Shown: positions 5,880 to 13,489 of the stretch, piece after piece | Layout of the letters: every line of letters begins with the position of its first letter | Numbering within the stretch: position 1 is the first letter of the stretch | Made by a program: the position numbers and the translations under genes | Assembly: GCA_902475375.1 (NCBI GenBank) | Contig: CABRZC010000054.1 | Coordinates: forward strand, 1 to 13,510 | DNA length: 13,510 bases | DNA from: an uncultured Collinsella sp. | GTDB lineage: Bacteria > Actinomycetota > Coriobacteriia > Coriobacteriales > Coriobacteriaceae | Direction: 5' to 3' | The notes under the pieces: generated by a model | What the model was told of the DNA's origin: nothing | Seen by the model: only the letters and a program-made list of their open reading frames with translations | Databases searched by the model: none

Positions 5880-7159
5880 AGGTTTATCGTGAGTATCGGG
5901 GAACGTTTGAGCTGGTCGGAGAATTTGAGAGGGCCGACCCCGTAAACGAGACGTTTGCATATGATGAGGGATATCTTGAACGCGACGATGCTGCCGCACT
6001 CTCAGCTTCTCTTCCCTTGCGACATGAGCCATATGCCAGCAATGAGTTTTCGGCCTTCTTTTCGGGCATGCTTCCCGAGGGCCCGGTTCGGCATGAGCTG
6101 TCGATGCGTTTTCAAATCCCCCAGTCAGACTATTTATCGATGCTCGAGCGTTTGGGCGATGAGTGCGTTGGTGCCTTGAGGTTTCTCGGCGATGAGAAAT
6201 CGAGCTACGATCCGGGCTATCGTCCTCTGCAAGACGAGGATTTTGAGGCACTTTCTAAGGCGGAAGTGTTTGAGATTGCAAATGATATGCAGGATTCGAG
6301 GCTGTCGTTGGCGGGCGCTCAGTCTAAAACCGGTTGGTTTTTACCGCGCGGTAAAGATGCAAAAAAGGCCGGGTCGGGGGATTGGATGCTGCCGCTCGGC
6401 TCTGCCCCCTCGACTCACATAGTCAAGATTGCTTCAACTAAACATCCGGATTTGCCGTTCAACGAATTAATTTGCATGACGGCAGCGTCTGCTGCTGGGC
6501 TTGAAATTGCCCGTTCAGAAGCTTCGGATACGATTCCTGGTGCGTTCTTTTCCGAGCGTTATGACAGAATCTGGAGCAATGAGCCGCCGTCGATGAGCGG
6601 ATTCGATGTGCCTCTGAGGCTGCATCAGGAGGATTTTTGCCAAGCGGTTGGCTGGCCTTCGTATATGAAATACGAGACACGTCCCGATAGCTGCTATATG
6701 GCTCTTTGCGGCCGATTGATAAGAGAGCAATCGTCTAACGTAATTGCTGATACTCAAATGTTCGCTCGTCAGGTAATGGTCGATTATGCGTTGGGGAATT
6801 GCGACTCGCATCTCAAGAACCATTCGTTTCTTTATAGTCCGAGTTGGGTGGAAAAGAGGTTGGCCCCTGCATACGATATTGTTTGCACGACGATAATGGG
6901 ATACGACCATAATCTTGGGATTGATATTGGGGATCACCGGGTGATCGATGGGGTGACTCCTGAAGATTTCGAATTCATGTCTCAAGATTTGCATCTGCCA
7001 CTCAAGATGATCAAGAACATCGCGGCGGAAGTGGCTGAAGAGGTGTCTGCCCAGCTTGCAGAACTTGCCTCTGCAACCGGAGATTTGGGTCGGGTCGCTC
7101 TGAAAATTCAGACGGATTCCGTTGAGAGAATGAGGGTTCTGGAGCAATTCTCAGCCTAA
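5870..7159 (+). CDS. hipA: HipA-type serine/threonine kinase toxin
   Basis: HipA kinases stop growth. E. coli HipA phosphorylates glutamyl-tRNA synthetase, which halts translation and favours persistence. The target here is unknown. The 429-residue product is full length. The N-terminal subdomain (about 1-110) has SASLPLRHEPY and FFSGMLPEGPVR. The P-loop segment is LSLAGAQSKTGW, with S146 at the position of the E. coli autophosphorylation site S150. RLHQEDFCQAVG (250-261) matches a HipA signature. The catalytic loop is GNCDSHLKN with D312, and the metal-binding D336 is in LAPAYD. All key kinase residues are present, so the toxin looks active. ATG 5870 overlaps the hipB end. The whole module is AT-richer than its neighbours and appears acquired. 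Confidence 0.93.
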   Translation: MALKVYREYRGTFELVGEFERADPVNETFAYDEGYLERDDAAALSASLPLRHEPYASNEFSAFFSGMLPEGPVRHELSMRFQIPQSDYLSMLERLGDECVGALRFLGDEKSSYDPGYRPLQDEDFEALSKAEVFEIANDMQDSRLSLAGAQSKTGWFLPRGKDAKKAGSGDWMLPLGSAPSTHIVKIASTKHPDLPFNELICMTAASAAGLEIARSEASDTIPGAFFSERYDRIWSNEPPSMSGFDVPLRLHQEDFCQAVGWPSYMKYETRPDSCYMALCGRLIREQSSNVIADTQMFARQVMVDYALGNCDSHLKNHSFLYSPSWVEKRLAPAYDIVCTTIMGYDHNLGIDIGDHRVIDGVTPEDFEFMSQDLHLPLKMIKNIAAEVAEEVSAQLAELASATGDLGRVALKIQTDSVERMRVLEQFSA

Positions 7160-7164
7160 AGCAA

Positions 7165-7193
7165 AGCGGGGCCACCGTAATGGTGGTCCCGCT
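7165..7193. terminator. Hairpin between convergent hipA and uspA
   Basis: A 12-bp stem pairs 7165-7176 with 7182-7193 (AGCGGG, a G-T wobble, then CCACC) around a GTAAT loop. On the minus strand it is followed by TTTGCTTT, so it fits best as the terminator of uspA. On the plus strand the tail is weak. It starts 6 nt after the hipA stop and may serve both genes. Confidence 0.65.
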
Positions 7194-7249
7194 CTTGGAA
7201 GACTTGGGCACGTGGGCTTGCGCTCCGCGATGCGTTAGGCGTACGTTTG

Positions 7250-7687
7250 CTACTTCACGACCAGAATGTCGCAGTCGGTGTTGCGTAGCAGGAACGTCGA
7301 AATCGAGCCCAGGAGTGCATACTTGATCGAGGACAGGCCGCGTGCGCCGCAGAGCACCAGGTCGGGCTTGACCACGTCGAGCATCTCGTCTTTGAGCGTC
7401 TCGCGAATACGGCCGGCGCGAATCATGACCTCGACCTCGGGAATGTCGGGATTGGCTTTGGCCTCTTCGAGCTGCTTGGCGATGGAGTTCTTAAATGCCT
7501 CCTCAAGGCCGTTGACCAGATCGACCGGATAGGAACCGGCGCTCTCGAGCGCGGTGGAGTCGATGACGTGGCCGATGATCAGCTTAGCGCCGTTGTTCGC
7601 GGCGACCTTGATGGCGCGTGCGAGCACAAAATCCTGCTGCTCAGTACCGTCGAGTGAAACAAATACCTTGGTGTAGCCCTCGTTCAT
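7250..7687 (-). CDS. Universal stress protein, UspA family
   Basis: This is a single-domain 145-residue cytoplasmic Usp protein. It starts with the typical beta strand and acidic residue (KVFVSLDGT, D13). Near the C-terminus it carries the ATP-binding signature G-2x-G-9x-G-S: GARG at 114-117 and GS at 127-128. It should therefore belong to the ATP-binding MJ0577-like branch rather than the non-binding E. coli UspA branch. Its role in stress survival is known only in general terms. On the minus strand AAGGAGG (7699-7693) lies 5 nt before the ATG, a strong ribosome binding site. It is monocistronic, convergent with hipA and divergent from uppP. Confidence 0.92.
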   Translation of the reverse strand: MNEGYTKVFVSLDGTEQQDFVLARAIKVAANNGAKLIIGHVIDSTALESAGSYPVDLVNGLEEAFKNSIAKQLEEAKANPDIPEVEVMIRAGRIRETLKDEMLDVVKPDLVLCGARGLSSIKYALLGSISTFLLRNTDCDILVVK

Positions 7688-7777
7688 GGTTTCCTCCTTG
7701 GTCTATCGCACGGGCGCGGGGCTCGTGCGTCGGGCGGGCGCGGGTGCGTTGACCGCCGGACACTTTACCTTGTCGCA

Positions 7778-7783
7778 GTTATA
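7778..7783 (-). promoter_or_regulatory. Possible -10 box for uspA
   Basis: Read on the minus strand this is TATAAC, about 90 nt upstream of the uspA start. No clear -35 box lies at the usual distance, so this is only a candidate. Confidence 0.3.
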
Positions 7784-7923
7784 CCCAAGGATTTCGGTTT
7801 GACCGCTCGCAATTCTGTGAACGGGCGAGTTTTTTGGTAAGGGTAGGCGCAGGCGCGCCGTCAACGGTTGATAATGGGACATCGCCCGCACCGTCCGCAG
7901 AACAATATCGGCGGGTGTCTAAC

Positions 7924-7930
7924 GAGGGGG
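7924..7930 (+). promoter_or_regulatory. Ribosome binding site that sets the uppP TTG start
   Basis: GAGGGGG lies 5 nt before TTG 7936. The frame is open upstream to a TTG at 7834 and has a GTG at 7915, but neither has a comparable site, and 7936 begins exactly where the conserved protein begins. Confidence 0.7.
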
Positions 7931-7935
7931 TCCCT

Positions 7936-8910
7936 TTGGATATCATCGAGCTTCTAAAATCTGCCTTCATGGGCCTGGTCGAGGGCATCACCGAATGGCT
8001 GCCTGTTTCGTCGACCGGTCACATGATCTTGGTGGACGAGTTCGTCAAGATGAACGTGAGCGAGACGTTCTGGAATATGTTTCTGGTCGTGATTCAGCTT
8101 GGCGCCATTTTGGCCGTCTGCGTCCTGTTCTTCTACGACCTTAATCCGTTTTCTCCCAGCAAGGGCAAGGAGGGCCGTCGTGACACCTGGGTGTTGTGGG
8201 GCAAGATTGTGCTTGGCTGCATTCCCGCCGCGGCGATCGGTCTGCCGCTTAACGACTGGATGGAGGAGCATTTCTATAATGCTCCCGTCGTGGCGCTGGC
8301 GCTCATTGTGTACGGCGTGCTGTTTATCGTGATCGAGAACTGGCGCGCGAACAAGCGCGACCAGGCCGCTCTTGCCGGTTCGTTTGGTTCGCGTGCCGTG
8401 GTGACGGGCGGACGCCCCGCTGGTGCGCATTTTGCCACGTCCACTGCGACTGCCGCTGCAGACGATGACGATAGCCTAGACTTTGGCTCCATCACTACGC
8501 TCGAGGACCTGAGCTGGAAGACCGCGCTGGGTATCGGTTGCTTCCAGGTGCTTTCGCTGATTCCGGGCACATCGCGCTCCGGCTCCACCATCATCGGCGG
8601 CCTGCTGCTTGGCTGCACACGCTCGGTGGCGTCTAAGTTCACGTTCTTCCTGGCCATTCCCGTCATGTTTGGCGCGAGCGCGCTCAAGCTGGTCAAGTAC
8701 TTTATTAAGGGCGGTACTTTCGGCACCAACGAGATCGCCATCCTGGGCGTGGGCTGCATCGTGGCCTTTGTGGTTTCGCTTATCGCCATCAAGTGGCTTA
8801 TGGGTTTCGTGCGCCGTCACGACTTCAAGTGCTTCGGCGTCTACCGCATCATCCTGGGCATCGTGGTTCTCGCGTACTTCTTTGTCCTGGAGCCGATGCT
8901 CGGCCTCTAA
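7936..8910 (+). CDS. uppP: Undecaprenyl-diphosphate phosphatase UppP (BacA)
   Basis: UppP is an integral membrane enzyme that removes a phosphate from undecaprenyl diphosphate, renewing the lipid carrier for cell-wall synthesis. Overproduction gives bacitracin resistance. The 324-residue product has both signatures: EGITEWLPVSSTGH at 16-29 (E16, E20, H29) and PGTSRSGST at 210-218 (R214). Several hydrophobic helices are clear, including about 46-67, 88-104, 118-133 and the C-terminal set. It is longer than the E. coli protein (273 residues) because a hydrophilic insert of about 45 residues (about 140-186), Ala/Thr-rich with DDDD at 176-179, separates the two halves. TTG is the likely start, set by GAGGGGG. 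It is apparently monocistronic and ends in a strong terminator. A UppP gene near a BceRS-like system is suggestive, but they are not in one operon. Confidence 0.95.
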   Translation: MDIIELLKSAFMGLVEGITEWLPVSSTGHMILVDEFVKMNVSETFWNMFLVVIQLGAILAVCVLFFYDLNPFSPSKGKEGRRDTWVLWGKIVLGCIPAAAIGLPLNDWMEEHFYNAPVVALALIVYGVLFIVIENWRANKRDQAALAGSFGSRAVVTGGRPAGAHFATSTATAAADDDDSLDFGSITTLEDLSWKTALGIGCFQVLSLIPGTSRSGSTIIGGLLLGCTRSVASKFTFFLAIPVMFGASALKLVKYFIKGGTFGTNEIAILGVGCIVAFVVSLIAIKWLMGFVRRHDFKCFGVYRIILGIVVLAYFFVLEPMLGL

Positions 8911-8954
8911 CTTAGTTGACGCTGCGCGACGGCCAGGGCGACAACTTGTCATTC

Positions 8955-8996
8955 AAAGGGGGTGGCATGACCAAAAGGTCTATGCCGCCCTCTTTT
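8955..8996 (+). terminator. Rho-independent terminator after uppP
   Basis: A long stem pairs AAAGGGGGTGGCAT (8955-8968) with ATGCCGCCCTCTTT (8982-8995), including two G-T wobbles, and continues as GACC/GGTC closing an AAAA loop with one bulged T. The right arm ends in TTTT (8993-8996). Confidence 0.85.
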
Positions 8997-9112
8997 CATG
9001 CCAATTTGTTCGCTCTGGCCGCCGCTCGCTGCTGCCATGACATCGGTGGCCCCCCAATGCACCAAATCCGCTGGGGCGGGCCTGACGGTGGCGCACGGAG
9101 TCGTGGTGTGAT

Positions 9113-9143
9113 TTGCGTCGGTGTCCGCGCGGCTCGGTATACT
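9113..9143 (+). promoter_or_regulatory. Probable pcrA promoter
   Basis: TATACT (9138-9143) is a good -10 box. The nearest -35-like sequence is TTGCGT (9113-9118) with a long 19-bp spacer. Transcription would start near 9150, leaving a leader of about 55 nt before the pcrA ATG. Confidence 0.45.
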
Positions 9144-9204
9144 GGTACGGCTCAAACTATGGCGCCGCCCGCAGGCGCGCCGTCCGTCAGATGAGGAGTC
9201 GCCC

Positions 9205-12099
9205 ATGACCCAGCCCCTGCCCTGGGAAAAGAACGCCGCGGTACCCGTACCGCCCGCGCCGGAACCCGTGCCGCTCGATGCATACACCGCCCCCGCTGCG
9301 CCGGAGCCCGAGCTCGTTCCGCTCGACATCTACGACGCTCCCGCGCCGGCGCCCAAGCCCGCCAAACCGCTCGTCGACATCGACAGCCTTAATCCCGCCC
9401 AGCGCGAGGCGGTCCTGTCCACCGAGGGCCCGTTGCTGGTGCTCGCCGGCGCCGGCTCGGGCAAGACCCGCGTCTTGACCTTCCGCATCGCACATATGCT
9501 CGGCGACCTGGGTGTTAAGCCTTGGCAGGTTCTTGCCATTACGTTTACCAACAAGGCCGCGGCAGAGATGCGCGAGCGTCTGGCGGCACTCATTCCCAGC
9601 GGCACCCGTGGCATGTGGGTGTGCACCTTCCATGCCATGTGCGTGCGCATGCTGCGCGAGGACGCCGACCTGCTGGGCTACACCGGCCAGTTCACCATCT
9701 ACGATGACGATGACTCAAAGCGCATGGTGCGTGACATTATGCAGGCGCTCGGCATCGAGCAAAAGCAGTTCCCCATCAACATGATCCGCAGCAAGATCAG
9801 CTCGGCTAAAAACGCCATGATCGGCCCCGAGGACATGCTCGAGTCCGCCGATAGCCCCAACGACAAAAAGGCCGCGCAGGTCTACCTAGAGCTGGAGCGC
9901 CGCTTGCGCGCCGCCAATGCGATGGACTTCGACGACCTGCTCGTGCGCGCGCTTGAGCTGCTGCGCACCCGCCCCGAGGTGCTCGATAAGTACCAAGAGC
10001 GCTTCCGCTACATTAGCGTCGACGAGTATCAGGACACCAACCACGTCCAGTACGAAATCGCCAACCTGCTGGCCGCCAAGTACCAAAACCTCATGGTCGT
10101 GGGCGACGATGACCAGTCCATTTACAGCTGGCGTGGCGCCGACATCACCAATATCCTGGACTTTGAGAAGGATTTTAAAAACTGCAAGACCGTCAAGCTG
10201 GAGCAGAACTATCGTTCCACGGGTCATATCCTGAACGCCGCCAACGCCGTGGTACGCCACAACTCGCAGCGCAAGGACAAGCGCCTGTTTACGGCCGAGG
10301 GCGATGGCGAGAAGATCCAGGCCTTCCAGGCGAGCGACGAGCGCGACGAGGGCCGCTGGATTGCCGGCGAGATCGAGAAGCTGCATGCCAAAGGCACGAG
10401 CTACGACGACATTGCCGTGTTCTATCGCACCAACGCCCAGTCGCGTATCCTCGAAGATATGTTCCTGCGCGCGGGCGTGCCCTACAAGATCGTGGGCGGC
10501 ACGCGATTCTTCGACCGTGCCGAGATCCGTGATGTCATGGCCTACCTTAAGATGATCGTGAACCCGGCCGACGAGATGAGCGTCAAGCGCGTCATCAACA
10601 CACCGCGCCGTGGCATCGGCTCCACCTCGATCCAAAAAATCGAGCAGCTGGCGCGCGACAACCGTTGCTCGTTCTTCCAGGCTTGCGAGATTGCGTGTGC
10701 CGAAACCGGCATGTTTAGCGCCAAGGTCCGCAATGGCCTGTCAAGCTTTGTGTCGCTGGTGCGCGAGGGCCGCCGCATGGACGGCGAGCTCAAGGACGTC
10801 GTCGAGATGATTGTCGATAAGACGGGTCTGCTGCAGGCGTTTCGCGCCGAGGGCACCATGGAGTCTGAGAGCCGTGCCGAGAACATCCAGGAATTCCTGG
10901 GCGTCGCTGCCGAATTTGAGGAGACGCACGAGGACATCGAGGGTACGCTCGAGAGCTTGGAAGAGCTGCGCGCAGCTGGTGTTGCCGACGTGCCTGCCGG
11001 CGCCGAGCCCGTCGTGGTGAGCGCGCCCGCGCCCGAACCGGGGCCATCTGCCCCGGCATCCTCGTTTGAGGCACTCGTCGGCGCGCGCGATGCCGCAGGT
11101 TCCAATCCGCTCGATAGCCTAGCCGCCCCGGCGCTCTCGCCGCAGGATGCCCTGGCCGCCGCCATCGCGGGCAACGCGTATGCCGCGCCGACGGGGATGC
11201 CGGCGGGTGCCGTGCATGCCGACGAGATTGAGCGCACCTATGGTCCGCTCACCTGTAAGGCGCTACCGGCACTCATGGAGTGGCTGGCCCTGCGCTCCGA
11301 CTTGGATTCCCTGGCCGGCGAGACGCATGCCATTACCATGATGACCATCCACTCCGCCAAGGGCCTGGAGTTCCCGGCGGTGTTCGTGGCCGGCATGGAG
11401 GAGGGCATCTTCCCGCACGTGCACGACTTTGGCGGCAGCGATGACCCGGGTAAGCTCGAGGAGGAGCGTCGCCTGGCCTACGTCGCCATCACGCGTGCCC
11501 GTAAGCGCCTGTTCCTGACCTATGCGGCCACGCGTCGCACCTACGGCTCGACCTCTGCCAACCCGCGCTCGCGCTTCCTCAACGAGATTCCGTTTGAGGA
11601 TATCGAGTTTAGCGGTATCGGTTCTGCCGGTTTTGAAGGCACGGGTTGGGAGAAGCGCGGCGACCGTCACGGCACCTTTGGCTCGGGCATGGGTTCGGAT
11701 ATGTACGGCGGCAAGGTATTTGGTTCGCATACGCGCTCGACTGGCGGTTCCGGTTCGCGCGGCGGATCGAGCTTTGACGATTTCTTTGGTGGCAGCAGCT
11801 ACGGGACCGAGCGCCATCGTGGGGTCTCGCCCGACGCCGGCCGTGTTGCCTCGACCTTTGGCTCGGGCGCGCCGCGAGCCAAAAAGCCGTCGTCCAAGGT
11901 GTCCCCGACGGTGGAGCGCAAGGTCGATCGCGCCAGCGCATCGCAGGACTTTGCCGCGGGCGATACCGTGAGCCATAAGACCTTTGGCACGGGTACCGTG
12001 ATCTCGGTCGCCGGAGACATGATCGAGGTCCAGTTCGAAAAGACCGGCCAGACCAAAAAGCTCATGAAGGGATTCGCTCCGATCGTCAAGCTGTCATAA
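9205..12099 (+). CDS. pcrA: ATP-dependent DNA helicase PcrA (UvrD/Rep family, SF1A)
   Basis: PcrA is a 3'-5' DNA translocase and helicase used in repair, rolling-circle replication and removal of RNA polymerase or RecA from DNA. All SF1A motifs are present: Q motif LNPAQREAV, Walker A AGAGSGKT (81-88), TFTNKAAAEMRER, Walker B DEYQDTN (from 273), GDDDQSIYSWRG (from 300), EQNYRST, YRTNAQSR, TIHSAKGLEF (714-723) and YVAITRARKR (759-768). At 964 residues it is well above the usual 720-830. The extra length is a Pro/Ala-rich N-terminal tail (about 1-60, with VPLDAY and VPLDIY repeats), an Ala/Pro-rich insert (about 590-675) and a Gly/Ser-rich linker (about 805-900). The C-terminus (913-964, GDTVSHKTFGTGTV) is the Tudor-like domain that binds RNA polymerase in PcrA. 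GAGGAG 6 nt before ATG 9205 sets the start, although the frame is open upstream. Confidence 0.96.
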   Translation: MTQPLPWEKNAAVPVPPAPEPVPLDAYTAPAAPEPELVPLDIYDAPAPAPKPAKPLVDIDSLNPAQREAVLSTEGPLLVLAGAGSGKTRVLTFRIAHMLGDLGVKPWQVLAITFTNKAAAEMRERLAALIPSGTRGMWVCTFHAMCVRMLREDADLLGYTGQFTIYDDDDSKRMVRDIMQALGIEQKQFPINMIRSKISSAKNAMIGPEDMLESADSPNDKKAAQVYLELERRLRAANAMDFDDLLVRALELLRTRPEVLDKYQERFRYISVDEYQDTNHVQYEIANLLAAKYQNLMVVGDDDQSIYSWRGADITNILDFEKDFKNCKTVKLEQNYRSTGHILNAANAVVRHNSQRKDKRLFTAEGDGEKIQAFQASDERDEGRWIAGEIEKLHAKGTSYDDIAVFYRTNAQSRILEDMFLRAGVPYKIVGGTRFFDRAEIRDVMAYLKMIVNPADEMSVKRVINTPRRGIGSTSIQKIEQLARDNRCSFFQACEIACAETGMFSAKVRNGLSSFVSLVREGRRMDGELKDVVEMIVDKTGLLQAFRAEGTMESESRAENIQEFLGVAAEFEETHEDIEGTLESLEELRAAGVADVPAGAEPVVVSAPAPEPGPSAPASSFEALVGARDAAGSNPLDSLAAPALSPQDALAAAIAGNAYAAPTGMPAGAVHADEIERTYGPLTCKALPALMEWLALRSDLDSLAGETHAITMMTIHSAKGLEFPAVFVAGMEEGIFPHVHDFGGSDDPGKLEEERRLAYVAITRARKRLFLTYAATRRTYGSTSANPRSRFLNEIPFEDIEFSGIGSAGFEGTGWEKRGDRHGTFGSGMGSDMYGGKVFGSHTRSTGGSGSRGGSSFDDFFGGSSYGTERHRGVSPDAGRVASTFGSGAPRAKKPSSKVSPTVERKVDRASASQDFAAGDTVSHKTFGTGTVISVAGDMIEVQFEKTGQTKKLMKGFAPIVKLS

Positions 12100-12106
12100 T
12101 CCCGGC

Positions 12107-12237
12107 GGACCTGGGCGGGCGTATGGGGCAACATCGCCTGCTCGGGCAGTCCTGCTCGCACGGAGAGCACATTTTAAGTGCTCTCCGGCTCGTGCGGAAC
12201 TCGCGATCGATGTTGCCCCATACGCCCGCCCAGGTCC
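12107..12237. repeat. 131-bp palindromic element with 30-bp perfect inverted arms
   Basis: Arms at 12107-12136 and 12208-12237 are perfect 30-bp reverse complements (outer end GGACCTGGGCGGGCG). The 71-bp centre holds a second hairpin, CGGAGAGCAC (12161-12170) with GTGCTCTCCG (12178-12187), around an ATTTTAA loop. A short alternative pairing (CGCAC 12157-12161 with GTGCG 12192-12196) also exists. No T run follows, so it is not a classical terminator. It begins 8 nt after the pcrA stop. It could be a MITE-like or REP-like element, or a 3'-end RNA structure of the pcrA transcript. Confidence 0.85.
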
Positions 12238-12253
12238 TTAGATAACGTTGCTT

Positions 12254-12282
12254 GCGAACGTCGCTTTGCCCGTTCGCTTTTT
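12254..12282 (+). terminator. Rho-independent terminator, probably for pcrA
   Basis: A 7-bp stem pairs GCGAACG (12254-12260) with CGTTCGC (12271-12277) around a 10-nt loop, followed directly by TTTTT (12278-12282). It lies about 155 nt after pcrA, beyond the 131-bp palindrome. Confidence 0.65.
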
Positions 12283-12320
12283 GGTCTGGAGGGCCGGGTG
12301 GGCTGAATACTTAGACATGG

Positions 12321-12367
12321 CAAGGGGCTCCCCCGTTAAAGAACGGGGGAGCCCCTTGTTGCGTTTT
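12321..12367 (+). terminator. Terminator-like hairpin with 17-bp perfect stem
   Basis: CAAGGGGCTCCCCCGTT (12321-12337) pairs perfectly with 12342-12358 around an AAAG loop, followed by TTGCGTTTT. It is much stronger than the terminator 40 bp upstream. It may be a backup for pcrA or an insulator before the right-edge operon. On the minus strand no T run follows, so it acts forward if it is a terminator. Confidence 0.75.
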
Positions 12368-12391
12368 GAATGGTGCGCTTGGCTTTGATGA

Positions 12392-12419
12392 TTGATGATT
12401 TTATACGATTCAGTATAAT
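12392..12419 (+). promoter_or_regulatory. Promoter of the right-edge operon with overlapping palindrome
   Basis: A consensus -10 box TATAAT (12414-12419) lies 16 bp after TTGATG (12392-12397). The palindrome TTATAC-GATTCA-GTATAA (12401-12418) lies across the spacer and the -10 box, a position suited to a repressor site. The first gene of the operon encodes a likely winged-helix protein, so self-repression is plausible but unproven. Confidence 0.6.
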
Positions 12420-12466
12420 TTCAGATAGACGCTAAAATGTAACCGAAATGAAAACGGTGATTGTAC

Positions 12467-13489
12467 ATGCTGATAAACTGCCTCCCAAAAAGACTCTTCT
12501 CTTTAGAGCTCGCTATCGACCCGGAGCCAGTTGAGATGCAGATTCCTCGCATGTATCTTGAGCGGTATTCGCTTCGCTTGGCACGGCTCGGCATGTCTAA
12601 ACAGGGCCGTTTTATTGTTGCGGAACCAAAGGAACCGCCCAGTGTCATTTCGGCGCGAAATCTCGTCAGTGCGGTGCGCAAGTTAGATGTTCACCCGGTG
12701 GTAATTTGCTGGGATGCTATGGATTTAGGTTTTATGCGCGCGCTTTCTTCGGAGGGAATCGCATATATCCGAGATGAGCGAAATGCGTTCCTGCCGTTTA
12801 TCGGAGCCGTTATTTCCGATGAGGTGCTGGGTGCTTCTCCCGCTGCTCCGCTTTCGCCCCAATCTCAACGAATCGTCCTAAATCTCATTGCGGGACGATG
12901 GGTTGACTGCTCCGCCGGCGACCTAGCGCGTCTGTGTGGCAAAAGCGCGGCAAGCGTCAGCGGCTATCTTTCGGAAATCGCCGCTATAGCTCCTGGGTTG
13001 ATTATGCGGGACGGCAAAAAGCGTATATTGTGCGACGCCGGGCTGTCGACCGAGACGTTGCTAGATGGGTTTGAGGACTATCTTCGCACGCCAGTTTTAG
13101 AGCGAATCCGGCTCAAGAAGGTTATCGAGAGAACAGAGCTACGTGCCGTTGATGCGCTGCTTTCCGGTGTGTCTGCCCTTAGCTATATGTCCGACCTTGC
13201 CCATGAAGACTCTGCTCCAACCATTGCTCTCGAAAAATATCAGCTAGAGGCCTTGAAAGAGCATATGGGCGACAGATGGCTGGAGGCTCAGTGGTACGAA
13301 CCGGCGGCAGTTGTGATTGAGGTCTGGTCGTATCCCGTGGACGCGCCGTCCGATATTAGTTTTGACGCGACGGGTTTGCAGTGTGTCGACCCGTTTTCCT
13401 TATACGTTGCTTGCGCAAAAGCAGATTACAAAGAAGATCGTCTGCTCGACGCGGTCGAACAGCTCAGGAGGACGATATGTCAAAAGTGA
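12467..13489 (+). CDS. Winged-helix regulator / AbiEi-like antitoxin candidate
   Basis: The 340-residue product resembles uncharacterised MarR-type proteins found in two-gene operons with nucleotidyltransferase-fold proteins; this is from memory of family patterns. An N-terminal alpha/beta part includes HPVVICWDAMDLGFMRALSS and EGIAYIRDERNAFLPFIGAV (about 76-116). A likely winged helix follows at about 130-190 (SAGDLARLCGKSAASVSGYLSE, then a MRDGKKRIL wing). The C-terminal part (about 200-340) has GVSALSYMSDLAHED (234-248), IEVWSYPVD and VDPFSLYVACAKADYKEDR, recalling AbiEi-type antitoxins. GGTGA lies 6 nt before ATG 12467. A TTG at 12461 would add two residues. The gene is AT-richer than pcrA and overlaps the next gene by 13 nt. 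Function is inferred, not shown. Confidence 0.8.
   Translation: MLINCLPKRLFSLELAIDPEPVEMQIPRMYLERYSLRLARLGMSKQGRFIVAEPKEPPSVISARNLVSAVRKLDVHPVVICWDAMDLGFMRALSSEGIAYIRDERNAFLPFIGAVISDEVLGASPAAPLSPQSQRIVLNLIAGRWVDCSAGDLARLCGKSAASVSGYLSEIAAIAPGLIMRDGKKRILCDAGLSTETLLDGFEDYLRTPVLERIRLKKVIERTELRAVDALLSGVSALSYMSDLAHEDSAPTIALEKYQLEALKEHMGDRWLEAQWYEPAAVVIEVWSYPVDAPSDISFDATGLQCVDPFSLYVACAKADYKEDRLLDAVEQLRRTICQK

Noticed and set aside
7806..7836. Possible terminator before uppP (CTCGC...GCGAG followed by a T run)
   Set aside because: Only five base pairs with a long loop, and no forward gene ends there. Too weak to call.
7834..7935. N-terminal extension of UppP to the TTG at 7834
   Set aside because: It would add 34 residues ahead of the conserved UppP start, has no ribosome binding site, and TTG 7936 is preceded by GAGGGGG.
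8997..9112. Spacer between the uppP terminator and the pcrA promoter
   Set aside because: I looked for small genes and RNA structures on both strands and found nothing I can support.
9121..9204. N-terminal extension of PcrA to the GTG at 9121
   Set aside because: The stretch contains the probable -10 box TATACT. ATG 9205 has GAGGAG at the right distance, and the extra residues are Arg-rich and unlike the protein.
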